Of a DNA stretch of 8,609 bases, positions 1 through 5,375 are shown piece by piece. Under the pieces are notes generated by a model. It worked only from the letters and a program-made list of their open reading frames with translations. It ran no database searches and was not told the origin of the DNA. How positions within the stretch are numbered: the stretch's first letter is position 1; each line of letters opens with the position of its first letter. Source of the DNA: Polaribacter sp. (lineage in GTDB: Bacteria; Bacteroidota; Bacteroidia; Flavobacteriales; Flavobacteriaceae); the NCBI GenBank assembly GCA_003537695.1, contig DPRC01000080.1, positions 1 through 8,609 of the forward strand, read 5' to 3'. Position numbers and translations under genes: made by a program.

Positions 1-131
1 CCATGCGGCATTCCTAGCATTTTTACATACGAAGTATCTCCTTGGAAGTATTTAATAGGTACCGCAACAAAAAGCAATAATAAGTAGGAGACTCCTTCTA
101 AAAAGCTAATAATTCTAAAAATGTTTTTCAT
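1..131 (-). CDS. DUF3817-like small membrane protein, N-terminal part (cut by window edge)
   Basis: Only the first 43 codons are in the window, reading leftward from an ATG at 131. The visible peptide begins MKNIFRIISFLEGVSYLLLL, continues through a hydrophobic stretch, and ends with KMLGMPH at the window edge. The FLEGxSYxLLLFVAxPxKY pattern followed by a V-K-x-x-G-x-x-H segment is what I recognise from the DUF3817 family, short integral membrane proteins of unknown function with about three predicted helices. Residues 5-28 would form the first membrane segment. The gene diverges from moaE with a gap of about 120 bases. There is no sign of a functional link to molybdenum cofactor synthesis. 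Family assignment rests on pattern memory of a short fragment; the biochemical role is unknown. Confidence 0.7.
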   Translation of the reverse strand, partial: MKNIFRIISFLEGVSYLLLLFVAVPIKYFQGDTSYVKMLGMPH

Positions 132-235
132 GGCTATTGAACTGCTATTATTTCGAATGATTCCAATCGTTCTTTGAAATTGTATCGAAAATTCTTGATT
201 TGAAATTAGAAGACAAAAATACAAATTTGTTTTCC

Positions 236-243
236 TATTTTTG
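236..243 (+). promoter_or_regulatory. Candidate -7 element of the moaE promoter
   Basis: TATTTTTG matches the Bacteroidota sigma-A -7 consensus TAnnTTTG. It ends 7 bases before the moaE ATG at 251, so a start 5-7 bases downstream would give an almost leaderless mRNA. I find no convincing -33 TTG at the usual spacing, and in DNA this AT-rich the motif can arise by chance, so this is a weak call. Confidence 0.3.
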
Positions 244-250
244 TGGAACA

Positions 251-673
251 ATGAAGCGAATTTCCATAAAAATAGTATCTGAAAAATTAGAGGTATCCGA
301 ATGCCGAAATTTTGTGACAGACCCCTCTTGTGGAGGAATTTCTATTTTTATTGGAACTGTTAGGAATGATACTGAAGGCAAAGAAGTTTATCGGTTAGCA
401 TTTTCTTCCTACAAGCCAATGGCAATTAAAGAAATGGAAAAGATTGCAACCCTTGCTTTAGAGAAATTTCCTATTTACAAAATTGCTATGCATCATGCAG
501 AAGGAGCTTTAGAGATTGGAGCGGTTCCAGTGATTATTGCCGTTTCTTCCAAACACAGGAAAGCTGCTTTTGAAGCATGTGAATTTGCAATTGATGCCTT
601 AAAACAAACAGTACCTATTTGGAAAAAAGAATATTTTTCTGATGGACAAGTATGGGTAAATGCACATCCGTAG
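251..673 (+). CDS. moaE: Molybdopterin synthase catalytic subunit MoaE
   Basis: MoaE is the large subunit of molybdopterin synthase. With thiocarboxylated MoaD it inserts two sulfurs into cyclic pyranopterin monophosphate to make molybdopterin in the cytosol. The 140-residue product has the family landmarks: FIGTVRN (31-39, with R38), SKHRKAAFEA (100-109, H102 and R103) and LKQTVPIWKKE (117-127). K118 and K125 align with E. coli K119 and K126, the catalytic lysines. Length is close to the E. coli protein (about 150). The frame is open upstream to a TTG at 200, but the ATG at 251 is preferred because family homology begins right after it and the 17 extra residues look non-conserved. No moaD, moaA or moaC lies in the window, so it stands alone here; upstream lies a divergent membrane gene and downstream the convergent ctaA. 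Confidence 0.93.
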   Translation: MKRISIKIVSEKLEVSECRNFVTDPSCGGISIFIGTVRNDTEGKEVYRLAFSSYKPMAIKEMEKIATLALEKFPIYKIAMHHAEGALEIGAVPVIIAVSSKHRKAAFEACEFAIDALKQTVPIWKKEYFSDGQVWVNAHP

Positions 674-699
674 GTGATTTGTGGTTTGCAATATTCCTG

Positions 700-741
700 A
701 ACAGTACTTGTCTGTGCTGCCGCAATACGCCAAGCACTGTT
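700..741. terminator. Imperfect inverted repeat between convergent moaE and ctaA, possible shared terminator
   Basis: The arms AACAGTaCTTG (700-710) and CAAGcACTGTT (731-741) pair over 10 of 11 positions with one A/C mismatch and a 20-base loop. The stretch is richer in G and C than its surroundings and lies between the stop codons of two convergent genes, where a bidirectional terminator is expected. There is no clean T tract on either side, and an alternative pairing (GTGCT with AGCAC) competes, so the role is uncertain. Confidence 0.35.
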
Positions 742-753
742 GTTTTAAATTAT

Positions 754-1770
754 TTATTTTGCATAGCGATTCTGCAACCATAAGTAAAATTGTAATCCAA
801 ATAAAAGGGCTCCTGCCAGTAAATGAACTGCCTGTGTTCCAATCGGGATTTCTGCATAATACATTAAAATACCTGTAATTGCTTCTAGGAAAATTAAGAA
901 GACAACCCAATTTACAAGCGTATATCCTAAGTTTTTTAGTTTATTTAAATAGAACATCCCAAAGTTTACCAAAACAATTGCAATTGTAAAAGACCTATGA
1001 AAGTAGAACTTAAAACTAGGATTCATTAAACTATGATTTTTGTTTTCAAAACCATAGAGCTTCACTTGTTCATCTATAAATTGTCGCACCTGTGTTCCCA
1101 TCGCAATTTGTATCAATGAAAAAAGCACAGAAACAAGAAGTAATTTACTAAATAATGAATTGTATATAAATGTTTTTTTGGTGTCCGTAACAATAAACTT
1201 CAGCCACAATAAGAGTCCAATAATCAGCAAACCAAAAATCATGTGCACGGTAATAATGGCAGGAGTTAAGTTGGTGTCTACTACTGTTTTACCCAACCAA
1301 GCTTCAAATAGCATCAAAAAGAAAGCACCAAAAGCTAATATTGGGATCCTTTTGTCTGTTTTTCGGAGTTTAAAAGCGCCATGAATTAAAAACAAAAAGA
1401 CAAAGCCAGCTAAGACAGAAATTAGTCTGTTAATATATTCTGTCCAGGTATGATACTTATTGAAGGTATTGTAATCGTGTTTTGTATATTCAGACCAGTT
1501 TTCCGTATTGAAACTTATATCCGTTTTTAAGTCGTGTGTAGCAACGAACAAAACTTCTTCTTTAATTATAATAAGACCTTCTTTGTAGGTGGTGTTTGGT
1601 TTCCAGGTAATTTGGTCTTCAGAGGTCGGTGGAATGTAGTAGCCAAAACATTTTGGCCAGTCAGGACACCCCATTCCAGAACCTGTCATTCGCACAATAG
1701 CACCGGCTAAAAATATTAAATAAACAGAAATAATAGTAATTTGTACTATTCTTGGAAATCTCTTCTTCAT
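754..1770 (-). CDS. ctaA: Heme A synthase, COX15/CtaA family
   Basis: CtaA oxidises the C8 methyl of heme O to a formyl group, giving heme A for aa3-type cytochrome oxidases; it is an integral membrane protein. Numbering from the ATG at 1770 (338 residues), about eight membrane segments are visible. The first ends in VRMTGSGMGCPDWPKC, with the C35/C41 pair of the first external loop. Histidines typical of heme ligands are H176 (TVHMIFGL), H258 (FHRSF) and H316 (VHLLAG). At the site where the Bacillus subtilis enzyme has E57-x-x-H60, this protein reads E111-Y-I-N114, so one expected histidine is asparagine. The loop between segments 1 and 2 is long (about 65 residues, aromatic and charged). 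A TTG one codon upstream is a possible but less likely start. It is convergent with moaE and divergent from nrdB; no ctaB or oxidase genes are in the window. Confidence 0.92.
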   Translation of the reverse strand: MKKRFPRIVQITIISVYLIFLAGAIVRMTGSGMGCPDWPKCFGYYIPPTSEDQITWKPNTTYKEGLIIIKEEVLFVATHDLKTDISFNTENWSEYTKHDYNTFNKYHTWTEYINRLISVLAGFVFLFLIHGAFKLRKTDKRIPILAFGAFFLMLFEAWLGKTVVDTNLTPAIITVHMIFGLLIIGLLLWLKFIVTDTKKTFIYNSLFSKLLLVSVLFSLIQIAMGTQVRQFIDEQVKLYGFENKNHSLMNPSFKFYFHRSFTIAIVLVNFGMFYLNKLKNLGYTLVNWVVFLIFLEAITGILMYYAEIPIGTQAVHLLAGALLFGLQFYLWLQNRYAK

Positions 1771-1785
1771 CAAAAAATCTTTTTA

Positions 1786-1793
1786 CAAAGATA
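1786..1793 (-). promoter_or_regulatory. Candidate -7 element of the ctaA promoter
   Basis: Read on the minus strand, 1793 to 1786 is TATCTTTG, a perfect match to the Bacteroidota -7 consensus TAnnTTTG. It lies 15 bases before the ctaA ATG, implying a very short leader. No TTG is found at the standard -33 spacing; that position is instead covered by an imperfect palindrome (1813-1836). Confidence 0.4.
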
Positions 1794-1812
1794 CTTCAAA
1801 AATAGTGTTGCG

Positions 1813-1836
1813 AGTGCACTATCTACAAAGTGCTCT
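1813..1836. repeat. Imperfect 24-base palindrome in the ctaA promoter region
   Basis: The two halves pair at 9 of 12 positions around a centre at 1824/1825, with outer AG/CT and core CACT/AGTG arms. It begins 20 bases upstream of the candidate ctaA -7 element, over the expected -33 site, as a repressor operator might. It is not a NrdR box: the CACT-to-AGTG spacing is two bases too long for that consensus. Confidence 0.3.
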
Positions 1837-1915
1837 TATGTGTAAAAAGTCTAAATAAAGCCTGTTTTTAAAAAATAAAATTAAAGCCTAATTTAAGCAA
1901 ACAACAACTTTTTAA

Positions 1916-1954
1916 TTTTTCGAGAGAAAATCACTTTTAAAAGTTTTTTCGAGA
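1916..1954. repeat. 10-base direct repeat flanking a 12-base perfect palindrome
   Basis: TTTTTCGAGA occurs at 1916-1925 and again at 1945-1954, a 29-base period. Between the copies ACTTTTAAAAGT (1933-1944) is a perfect palindrome. The arrangement resembles a regulator-binding site, but no regulator gene is adjacent and the meaning is inferred only. Confidence 0.45.
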
Positions 1955-1976
1955 ATATCAACAGTAGTAGGAACTT

Positions 1977-2002
1977 AGGTGTTTTTAATATTTTAAACAC
2001 CT
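1977..2002. repeat. Perfect 8-bp inverted repeat
   Basis: AGGTGTTT (1977-1984) and AAACACCT (1995-2002) are exact reverse complements separated by a 10-base AT-only loop. No T tract follows on either strand close to the stem, so it is more like an operator or an RNA stem than a standard terminator. It stands 7 bases upstream of the next hairpin. Confidence 0.5.
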
Positions 2003-2009
2003 GTTATAC

Positions 2010-2036
2010 AGTGCTTTGAAAAAGCGTTATTTTTTT
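2010..2036 (+). terminator. Terminator-like hairpin with T7 tract upstream of nrdB
   Basis: AGTGCTTT (2010-2017), loop GAA, and AAAGCGTT (2021-2028) form an 8-bp stem with two G-U wobbles, followed by A and seven T (2030-2036). On the plus strand this has the shape of a weak intrinsic terminator. No plus-strand gene precedes it, so it either ends a short RNA begun in the intergenic region or acts as an attenuator in a long nrdB leader. It could also be fortuitous, since the stem is short. Confidence 0.4.
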
Positions 2037-2073
2037 GCGATATCCGTAAAACTTACCAAATTGTTAAAAACTA

Positions 2074-2091
2074 TGTGGATTTTGTGAATAA
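2074..2091 (-). promoter_or_regulatory. Two abutting DnaA-box-like 9-mers upstream of nrdB
   Basis: TGTGAATAA at 2083-2091 is the exact complement of the DnaA box consensus TTATNCACA. Immediately before it, TGTGGATTT (2074-2082) matches 7 of 9 positions in the same orientation. A third, 8-of-9 match (TGTGTAAAA) is at 1839-1847. E. coli nrdAB is known to be controlled by DnaA through boxes in its promoter, so a similar link is plausible here; one perfect box can also arise by chance in AT-rich DNA. Confidence 0.45.
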
Positions 2092-2121
2092 CTATGACTT
2101 TCATTTCGGAACAAAAAAGGC

Positions 2122-2129
2122 AATCTTTG
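2122..2129 (+). promoter_or_regulatory. Candidate -7 element of the nrdBA promoter
   Basis: AATCTTTG differs from TAnnTTTG only at the first base. It would place the transcript start near 2135, giving a leader of about 45 bases to the GTG at 2180. No strong -33 TTG is present about 20 bases upstream; the closest is CTTTC near 2097-2101. The DnaA-like boxes lie just upstream, a sensible place for an activator or repressor. Confidence 0.3.
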
Positions 2130-2179
2130 TAGAGGTTGATTCCAACAATCTATTAACTATTAAATAATACCGAATTACT

Positions 2180-3454
2180 GTGAAAATTACTCAAATCATA
2201 AAAAGAGACGCTTTAACTAACCTTTTTGAGTTAGATAAAATTACAAAAGCGATTCAAAAAGCGATGCTATCTGTAGAGAATGGCACTAAAAATGACGCCA
2301 TAGCAATATCTAATAGTGTAAATGAAACCTTATTAGAAAGGAAACAGAATGAACCTGATTATATTCCCACAGTAGAACAAGTTCAAGATATAGTTGAGTA
2401 TAAACTAATGGACAGCCCTTTCCAAGATGTTGCAAAAGCATATATTTTGTACAGAAATGAGCAAGCAAGAATTAGAAAAAGGAATGTTTTTGAAAAAAGA
2501 CTAAATTTAAAACCATACGATTACCCTGCTTTGACTGATTATGTTGACGCTATTAGACACTCGTATTGGATTCATACAGAATTTAATTACACTAGCGACA
2601 TACAAGATTTTAAGGCATACCTTTCAGAAACAGAGAAAAGTGCTATAAAAAACACAATGCTCGCAATTTCTCAAATAGAAGTTGCTGTCAAAACCTTTTG
2701 GGGAGATATTTATAAAAAAATGCCGAAGCCAGAAATTGGAGCAGTAGGTTCTACATTTGCAGAAAGTGAAGTGCGTCATCATGACGCTTATTCGCACTTA
2801 TTAGAAATTTTAGGATTAAACAATGAGTTTGAGAACTTAAAGAAGAACCCTGTAATGATGCGTCGGGTGAACTACTTAGAAGGCGCTTTAAAAAATGTAA
2901 AAAGTGAGGACAATAAAGAGTTTTCAGAATCTATAATTCTATTTTCTTTATTTATTGAGCACGTATCTTTGTTTTCTCAGTTCTTAATTATCATGGCTTT
3001 TAACAAGCACAAAAATGTGTTGAAAGGAATTTCTAACGTGGTAGAAGCAACCTCGAAAGAAGAACAGATACATGGAGATTTTGGCATTGATATTATCAAA
3101 ATTATTAAAGAAGAGAACCCAGATTGGTTTGATGAAGACCATAGCTTAATGGTGCAAGAAATGTGTGAAGAAGCATTTATTTCTGAAAGCAAAATAATTG
3201 ATTGGATTTTTGAAAAAGGAGAGTTAGACTTCTTACCTAAAAATGTAATTAAAGAATTTATAAAAAATAGATTTAATAAATCATTAGGAAGTATTGGTAT
3301 TACAAAAATATTTGAGATCGATGAGACTTTACTTTCGCAAACAGATTGGTTTGATGACGAAATTATAGGAACCAAACACGGTGATTTTTTCGTAAAAAGA
3401 TCTATCAACTACAGCAAACGAACTAAAAGTATAACCAGCGACGACCTATTTTAA
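2180..3454 (+). CDS. nrdB: Ribonucleotide reductase radical-generating (beta) subunit with N-terminal ATP-cone, class Id type
   Basis: The beta subunit houses the metal cofactor that oxidises the active-site cysteine of NrdA to start ribonucleotide reduction. Residues 1 to about 95 form an ATP-cone (KRDALTNLFELDKITKAI at 8-25), the dATP/ATP activity switch normally carried by NrdA. The ferritin-like domain follows, with E167, E197-x-x-H200, E260 and E295-x-x-H298 as the six metal ligands; Y204 aligns with the E. coli radical Tyr122. W130, Y411 near the C-terminus and the SDDLF tail fit radical transfer and NrdA docking. At 424 residues it is longer than E. coli NrdB (376) because of the cone. 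This architecture matches the flavobacterial NrdBi/class Id enzymes (Leeuwenhoekiella blandensis, Flavobacterium johnsoniae), which use a Mn(III)/Mn(IV) centre without a tyrosyl radical. The start is GTG at 2180: an in-frame stop lies at 2165 and the cone begins directly. The stop abuts the nrdA ATG. Confidence 0.95.
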   Translation: MKITQIIKRDALTNLFELDKITKAIQKAMLSVENGTKNDAIAISNSVNETLLERKQNEPDYIPTVEQVQDIVEYKLMDSPFQDVAKAYILYRNEQARIRKRNVFEKRLNLKPYDYPALTDYVDAIRHSYWIHTEFNYTSDIQDFKAYLSETEKSAIKNTMLAISQIEVAVKTFWGDIYKKMPKPEIGAVGSTFAESEVRHHDAYSHLLEILGLNNEFENLKKNPVMMRRVNYLEGALKNVKSEDNKEFSESIILFSLFIEHVSLFSQFLIIMAFNKHKNVLKGISNVVEATSKEEQIHGDFGIDIIKIIKEENPDWFDEDHSLMVQEMCEEAFISESKIIDWIFEKGELDFLPKNVIKEFIKNRFNKSLGSIGITKIFEIDETLLSQTDWFDDEIIGTKHGDFFVKRSINYSKRTKSITSDDLF

Positions 3455-5236
3455 ATGATAAATCCAAACGAACTAAAGACGACCGATCTTACAGAACACG
3501 AAAAATTAATTCAAGCAAACAACAACGCTAGAAAAGAAATTCTTGAAAAAAGAAAAGAACCAGAAATTGCCTGGTTGACAGAAAATAGCCGTAAATTTTT
3601 AGAATCGGGTTATTTAACAGGAAAAACAACCCCAGAAGAAAGAATTCGCGAAATAGCGGATAACGCAGAAGGGATCTTAAAGATTAAAGGTTTTTCTGAT
3701 AAGTTTTACAAGTACATGGCAGCGGGTTATTATTCGTTATCATCGCCGGTATGGTCTAATTTCGGAAAGAAAAGAGGTTTGCCTATCAGTTGTTTTGGTT
3801 CGCATGTGGCAGATGATATGGGTGATATTTTGTACTCACAGTCAGAAGTTGGTATGATGTCTAAATTAGGAGGTGGTACTTCTGGATATTTTGGGAAATT
3901 ACGAAACAGAGGTGCAGATGTTAAAAACAATGGTTCTTCATCGGGTTCAGTGCACATCATGCAATTGTTTGAAAAAATGGTGGATGTAGTGAGCCAAGGC
4001 TCTGTAAGACGTGGACGTTTTTCTCCCTATTTACCGGTAGATCATGAAGATATTAAGGAGTTTTTAGAAATAGGTACCGAAGGAAATCCAATCCAAGAAT
4101 TAACGCACGGTGTTACTGTGAGTGACAAATGGATGGAAGAAATGATTGCGGGTGATACAGAAAAGAGAGGTATCTGGGCAAAAATACTACAAAGAAGAGG
4201 AGAAATAGGGTATCCATATATTCTGTTTAGAGACAATGCAAATAATGGAACGGTAGATGTCTATAAAGACAAAAACCATGAAATTTATGCAAGTAACCTG
4301 TGTACAGAAATAATGTTACCTTCTAATGACGATTGGTCTTTTGTATGTTGTTTGTCATCGATTAACCTGGTGCACTATGAAGAGTGGAAAGATACGGATG
4401 CCGTAGAAACACTTGCCTACTTTTTAGATGCAGTAATGCAAGAGTTTATTACAAAATTAGAAGTTTATAAAGATTCTCCAAAAAGAGACGATCAGTTTAC
4501 ATTTCGTTTTATGGAAAAAGCATATAATTTTGCAAAAGATAACAGAGCTTTAGGTTTAGGAGCTTTGGGTTGGCATTCACTATTACAATCTAAAATGCTA
4601 GCATTTGATAGCCAAGAAGCATATGATTTAAATACTGAAATCTTTAAGGTAATTAAAGAAAAATCATACAAAGCGTCAGAGGAAATGGCAGAAATGTACG
4701 GTGAACCAGCTGTTTTAAAAGGGTATGGAAGACGGAATACTACTTTAAATGCAATTGCACCAACTACATCGTCTGCATTTATTCTAGGACAAGTATCACA
4801 AGGGATAGAGCCAATTTGGTCTAATATTTACGTGAAAGATATCGCGAAGATAAAAACTACGATTCGGAATCCTGTTTTAGAAAAACTATTAGAAGATAAA
4901 GGGGAAAGTACTTCAGATGTTTGGAAGAGTATTCGAGACAATGATGGTTCTGTGCAGCATTTATCGATTTTAACAGAAGCAGAAAAAGAGGTATTTAAAA
5001 CTTATTCAGAAATAGATCAAAAGGTAATTGTATATCAAGCAGCAAATAGACAAAACCACATAGATCAAGGGCAATCTATAAATATTATGGTGCACCCAGA
5101 CATGCCAATTAAAGAAGTAAATGATGTATATATTACGGCTTGGAAATTAGGAGTAAAATCGATGTATTACCAGCACAGTATGAATGCAGCGCAAAAATTT
5201 AAGCAAAAGAAAGACTGTTTAAATTGCGAAGGATAA
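3455..5236 (+). CDS. nrdA: Ribonucleotide reductase catalytic (alpha) subunit lacking an ATP-cone
   Basis: NrdA reduces ribonucleoside diphosphates to deoxyribonucleotides, using a thiyl radical started by NrdB. The ten-stranded barrel features are present: C113 (GLPISCFG), N281-L-C283-T-E285 with the thiyl cysteine C283, C299 as partner of C113, the PTTSS loop (436-440), and the Y571-Y572 radical-transfer pair. The C-terminal C588-x-x-C591 pair re-reduces the active site. At 593 residues it is much shorter than E. coli NrdA (761). It starts almost directly with the helical WLTENSRKFLESGYL region, so no N-terminal ATP-cone exists; that domain is on NrdB instead. The ATG follows the nrdB TAA with no intervening base, implying translational coupling and 1:1 expression. 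A strong terminator lies about 30 bases after the stop. Assignment is firm; class Id membership is inferred from the partner. Confidence 0.96.
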   Translation: MINPNELKTTDLTEHEKLIQANNNARKEILEKRKEPEIAWLTENSRKFLESGYLTGKTTPEERIREIADNAEGILKIKGFSDKFYKYMAAGYYSLSSPVWSNFGKKRGLPISCFGSHVADDMGDILYSQSEVGMMSKLGGGTSGYFGKLRNRGADVKNNGSSSGSVHIMQLFEKMVDVVSQGSVRRGRFSPYLPVDHEDIKEFLEIGTEGNPIQELTHGVTVSDKWMEEMIAGDTEKRGIWAKILQRRGEIGYPYILFRDNANNGTVDVYKDKNHEIYASNLCTEIMLPSNDDWSFVCCLSSINLVHYEEWKDTDAVETLAYFLDAVMQEFITKLEVYKDSPKRDDQFTFRFMEKAYNFAKDNRALGLGALGWHSLLQSKMLAFDSQEAYDLNTEIFKVIKEKSYKASEEMAEMYGEPAVLKGYGRRNTTLNAIAPTTSSAFILGQVSQGIEPIWSNIYVKDIAKIKTTIRNPVLEKLLEDKGESTSDVWKSIRDNDGSVQHLSILTEAEKEVFKTYSEIDQKVIVYQAANRQNHIDQGQSINIMVHPDMPIKEVNDVYITAWKLGVKSMYYQHSMNAAQKFKQKKDCLNCEG

Positions 5237-5267
5237 TCCCTGCGATTATTTTTTATTAAAAGTTGAT

Positions 5268-5299
5268 AAAAAAGAGAAGTCGAAAGGCTTCTCTTTTTT
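5268..5299 (+). terminator. Strong intrinsic terminator after nrdBA
   Basis: A perfect 12-bp stem (5268-5279 with 5288-5299) extends by a U-G and a C-G pair to close a GAAA tetraloop at 5282-5285. The right arm ends in six T, giving a classic U tract. It begins 31 bases after the nrdA stop and should separate the nrd operon from dgt, which then needs its own promoter. The six A at the left base also make it usable from the opposite strand. Confidence 0.92.
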
Positions 5300-5308
5300 C
5301 GTATTTTC

Positions 5309-5352
5309 GTTCTTTCTTTTAACCTTTGTCTTGAAACTTAGCAAGAAAGAAC
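5309..5352. repeat. Perfect 10-bp inverted repeat in the dgt upstream region
   Basis: GTTCTTTCTT (5309-5318) and AAGAAAGAAC (5343-5352) are exact reverse complements with a 24-base spacer. The spacer contains a possible -7-like AACCTTTG (5321-5328), one base off TAnnTTTG, so the arms would bracket the dgt promoter. The right arm ends 23 bases before the dgt ATG. It could be an operator or a leader stem; it lacks the T tract of a terminator. Confidence 0.45.
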
Positions 5353-5375
5353 TTCATTACTAAATAAAGAGAATC

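Larger units (their letters stand above)
1774..2179. other. Long divergent intergenic region with multiple repeats upstream of nrdB
   Basis: This 406-base stretch between the divergent ctaA and nrdB has no convincing coding region. From left to right it contains the ctaA -7 element, an imperfect 24-base palindrome (1813-1836), and a 10-base direct repeat flanking a 12-base palindrome (1916-1954). These are followed by an 8-bp inverted repeat (1977-2002), a terminator-like hairpin with a T7 tract (2010-2036), two abutting DnaA-box-like 9-mers (2074-2091) and a near-consensus -7 element (2122-2129). The density of structure is greater than two simple promoters need, suggesting regulation of nrdBA and/or a small RNA. 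No known riboswitch or RNA family is recognisable to me. Confidence 0.6.

Noticed and set aside
200..250. Upstream TTG start adding 17 residues to MoaE
   Set aside because: The extension shows no conservation pattern, uses a rare start codon and contains a candidate promoter element; the ATG at 251 fits the family length.
599..910. Minus-strand open frame of about 100 codons overlapping moaE and ctaA ends
   Set aside because: It overlaps the well-supported moaE and ctaA in other frames, has no recognisable domain and no suitable upstream signals.
1813..1836. NrdR box regulating the nrd operon
   Set aside because: The CACT-to-AGTG distance is 16 bases rather than the 14 expected in the NrdR consensus. 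There is no second box about 31 bases away, and the site is far from nrdB but close to ctaA.
1774..2179. Chromosomal replication origin (oriC) suggested by AT-richness and DnaA-like boxes
   Set aside because: Only one perfect box is present, there is no dnaA or dnaN nearby and no cluster of boxes with a clear unwinding element. Promoter-associated boxes explain the data better.
2977..3408. Minus-strand open frame antisense to nrdB (143 codons)
   Set aside because: It lies wholly inside nrdB, whose protein is conserved over this range. The antisense product has low-complexity Ser/Ile-rich composition typical of a shadow frame.
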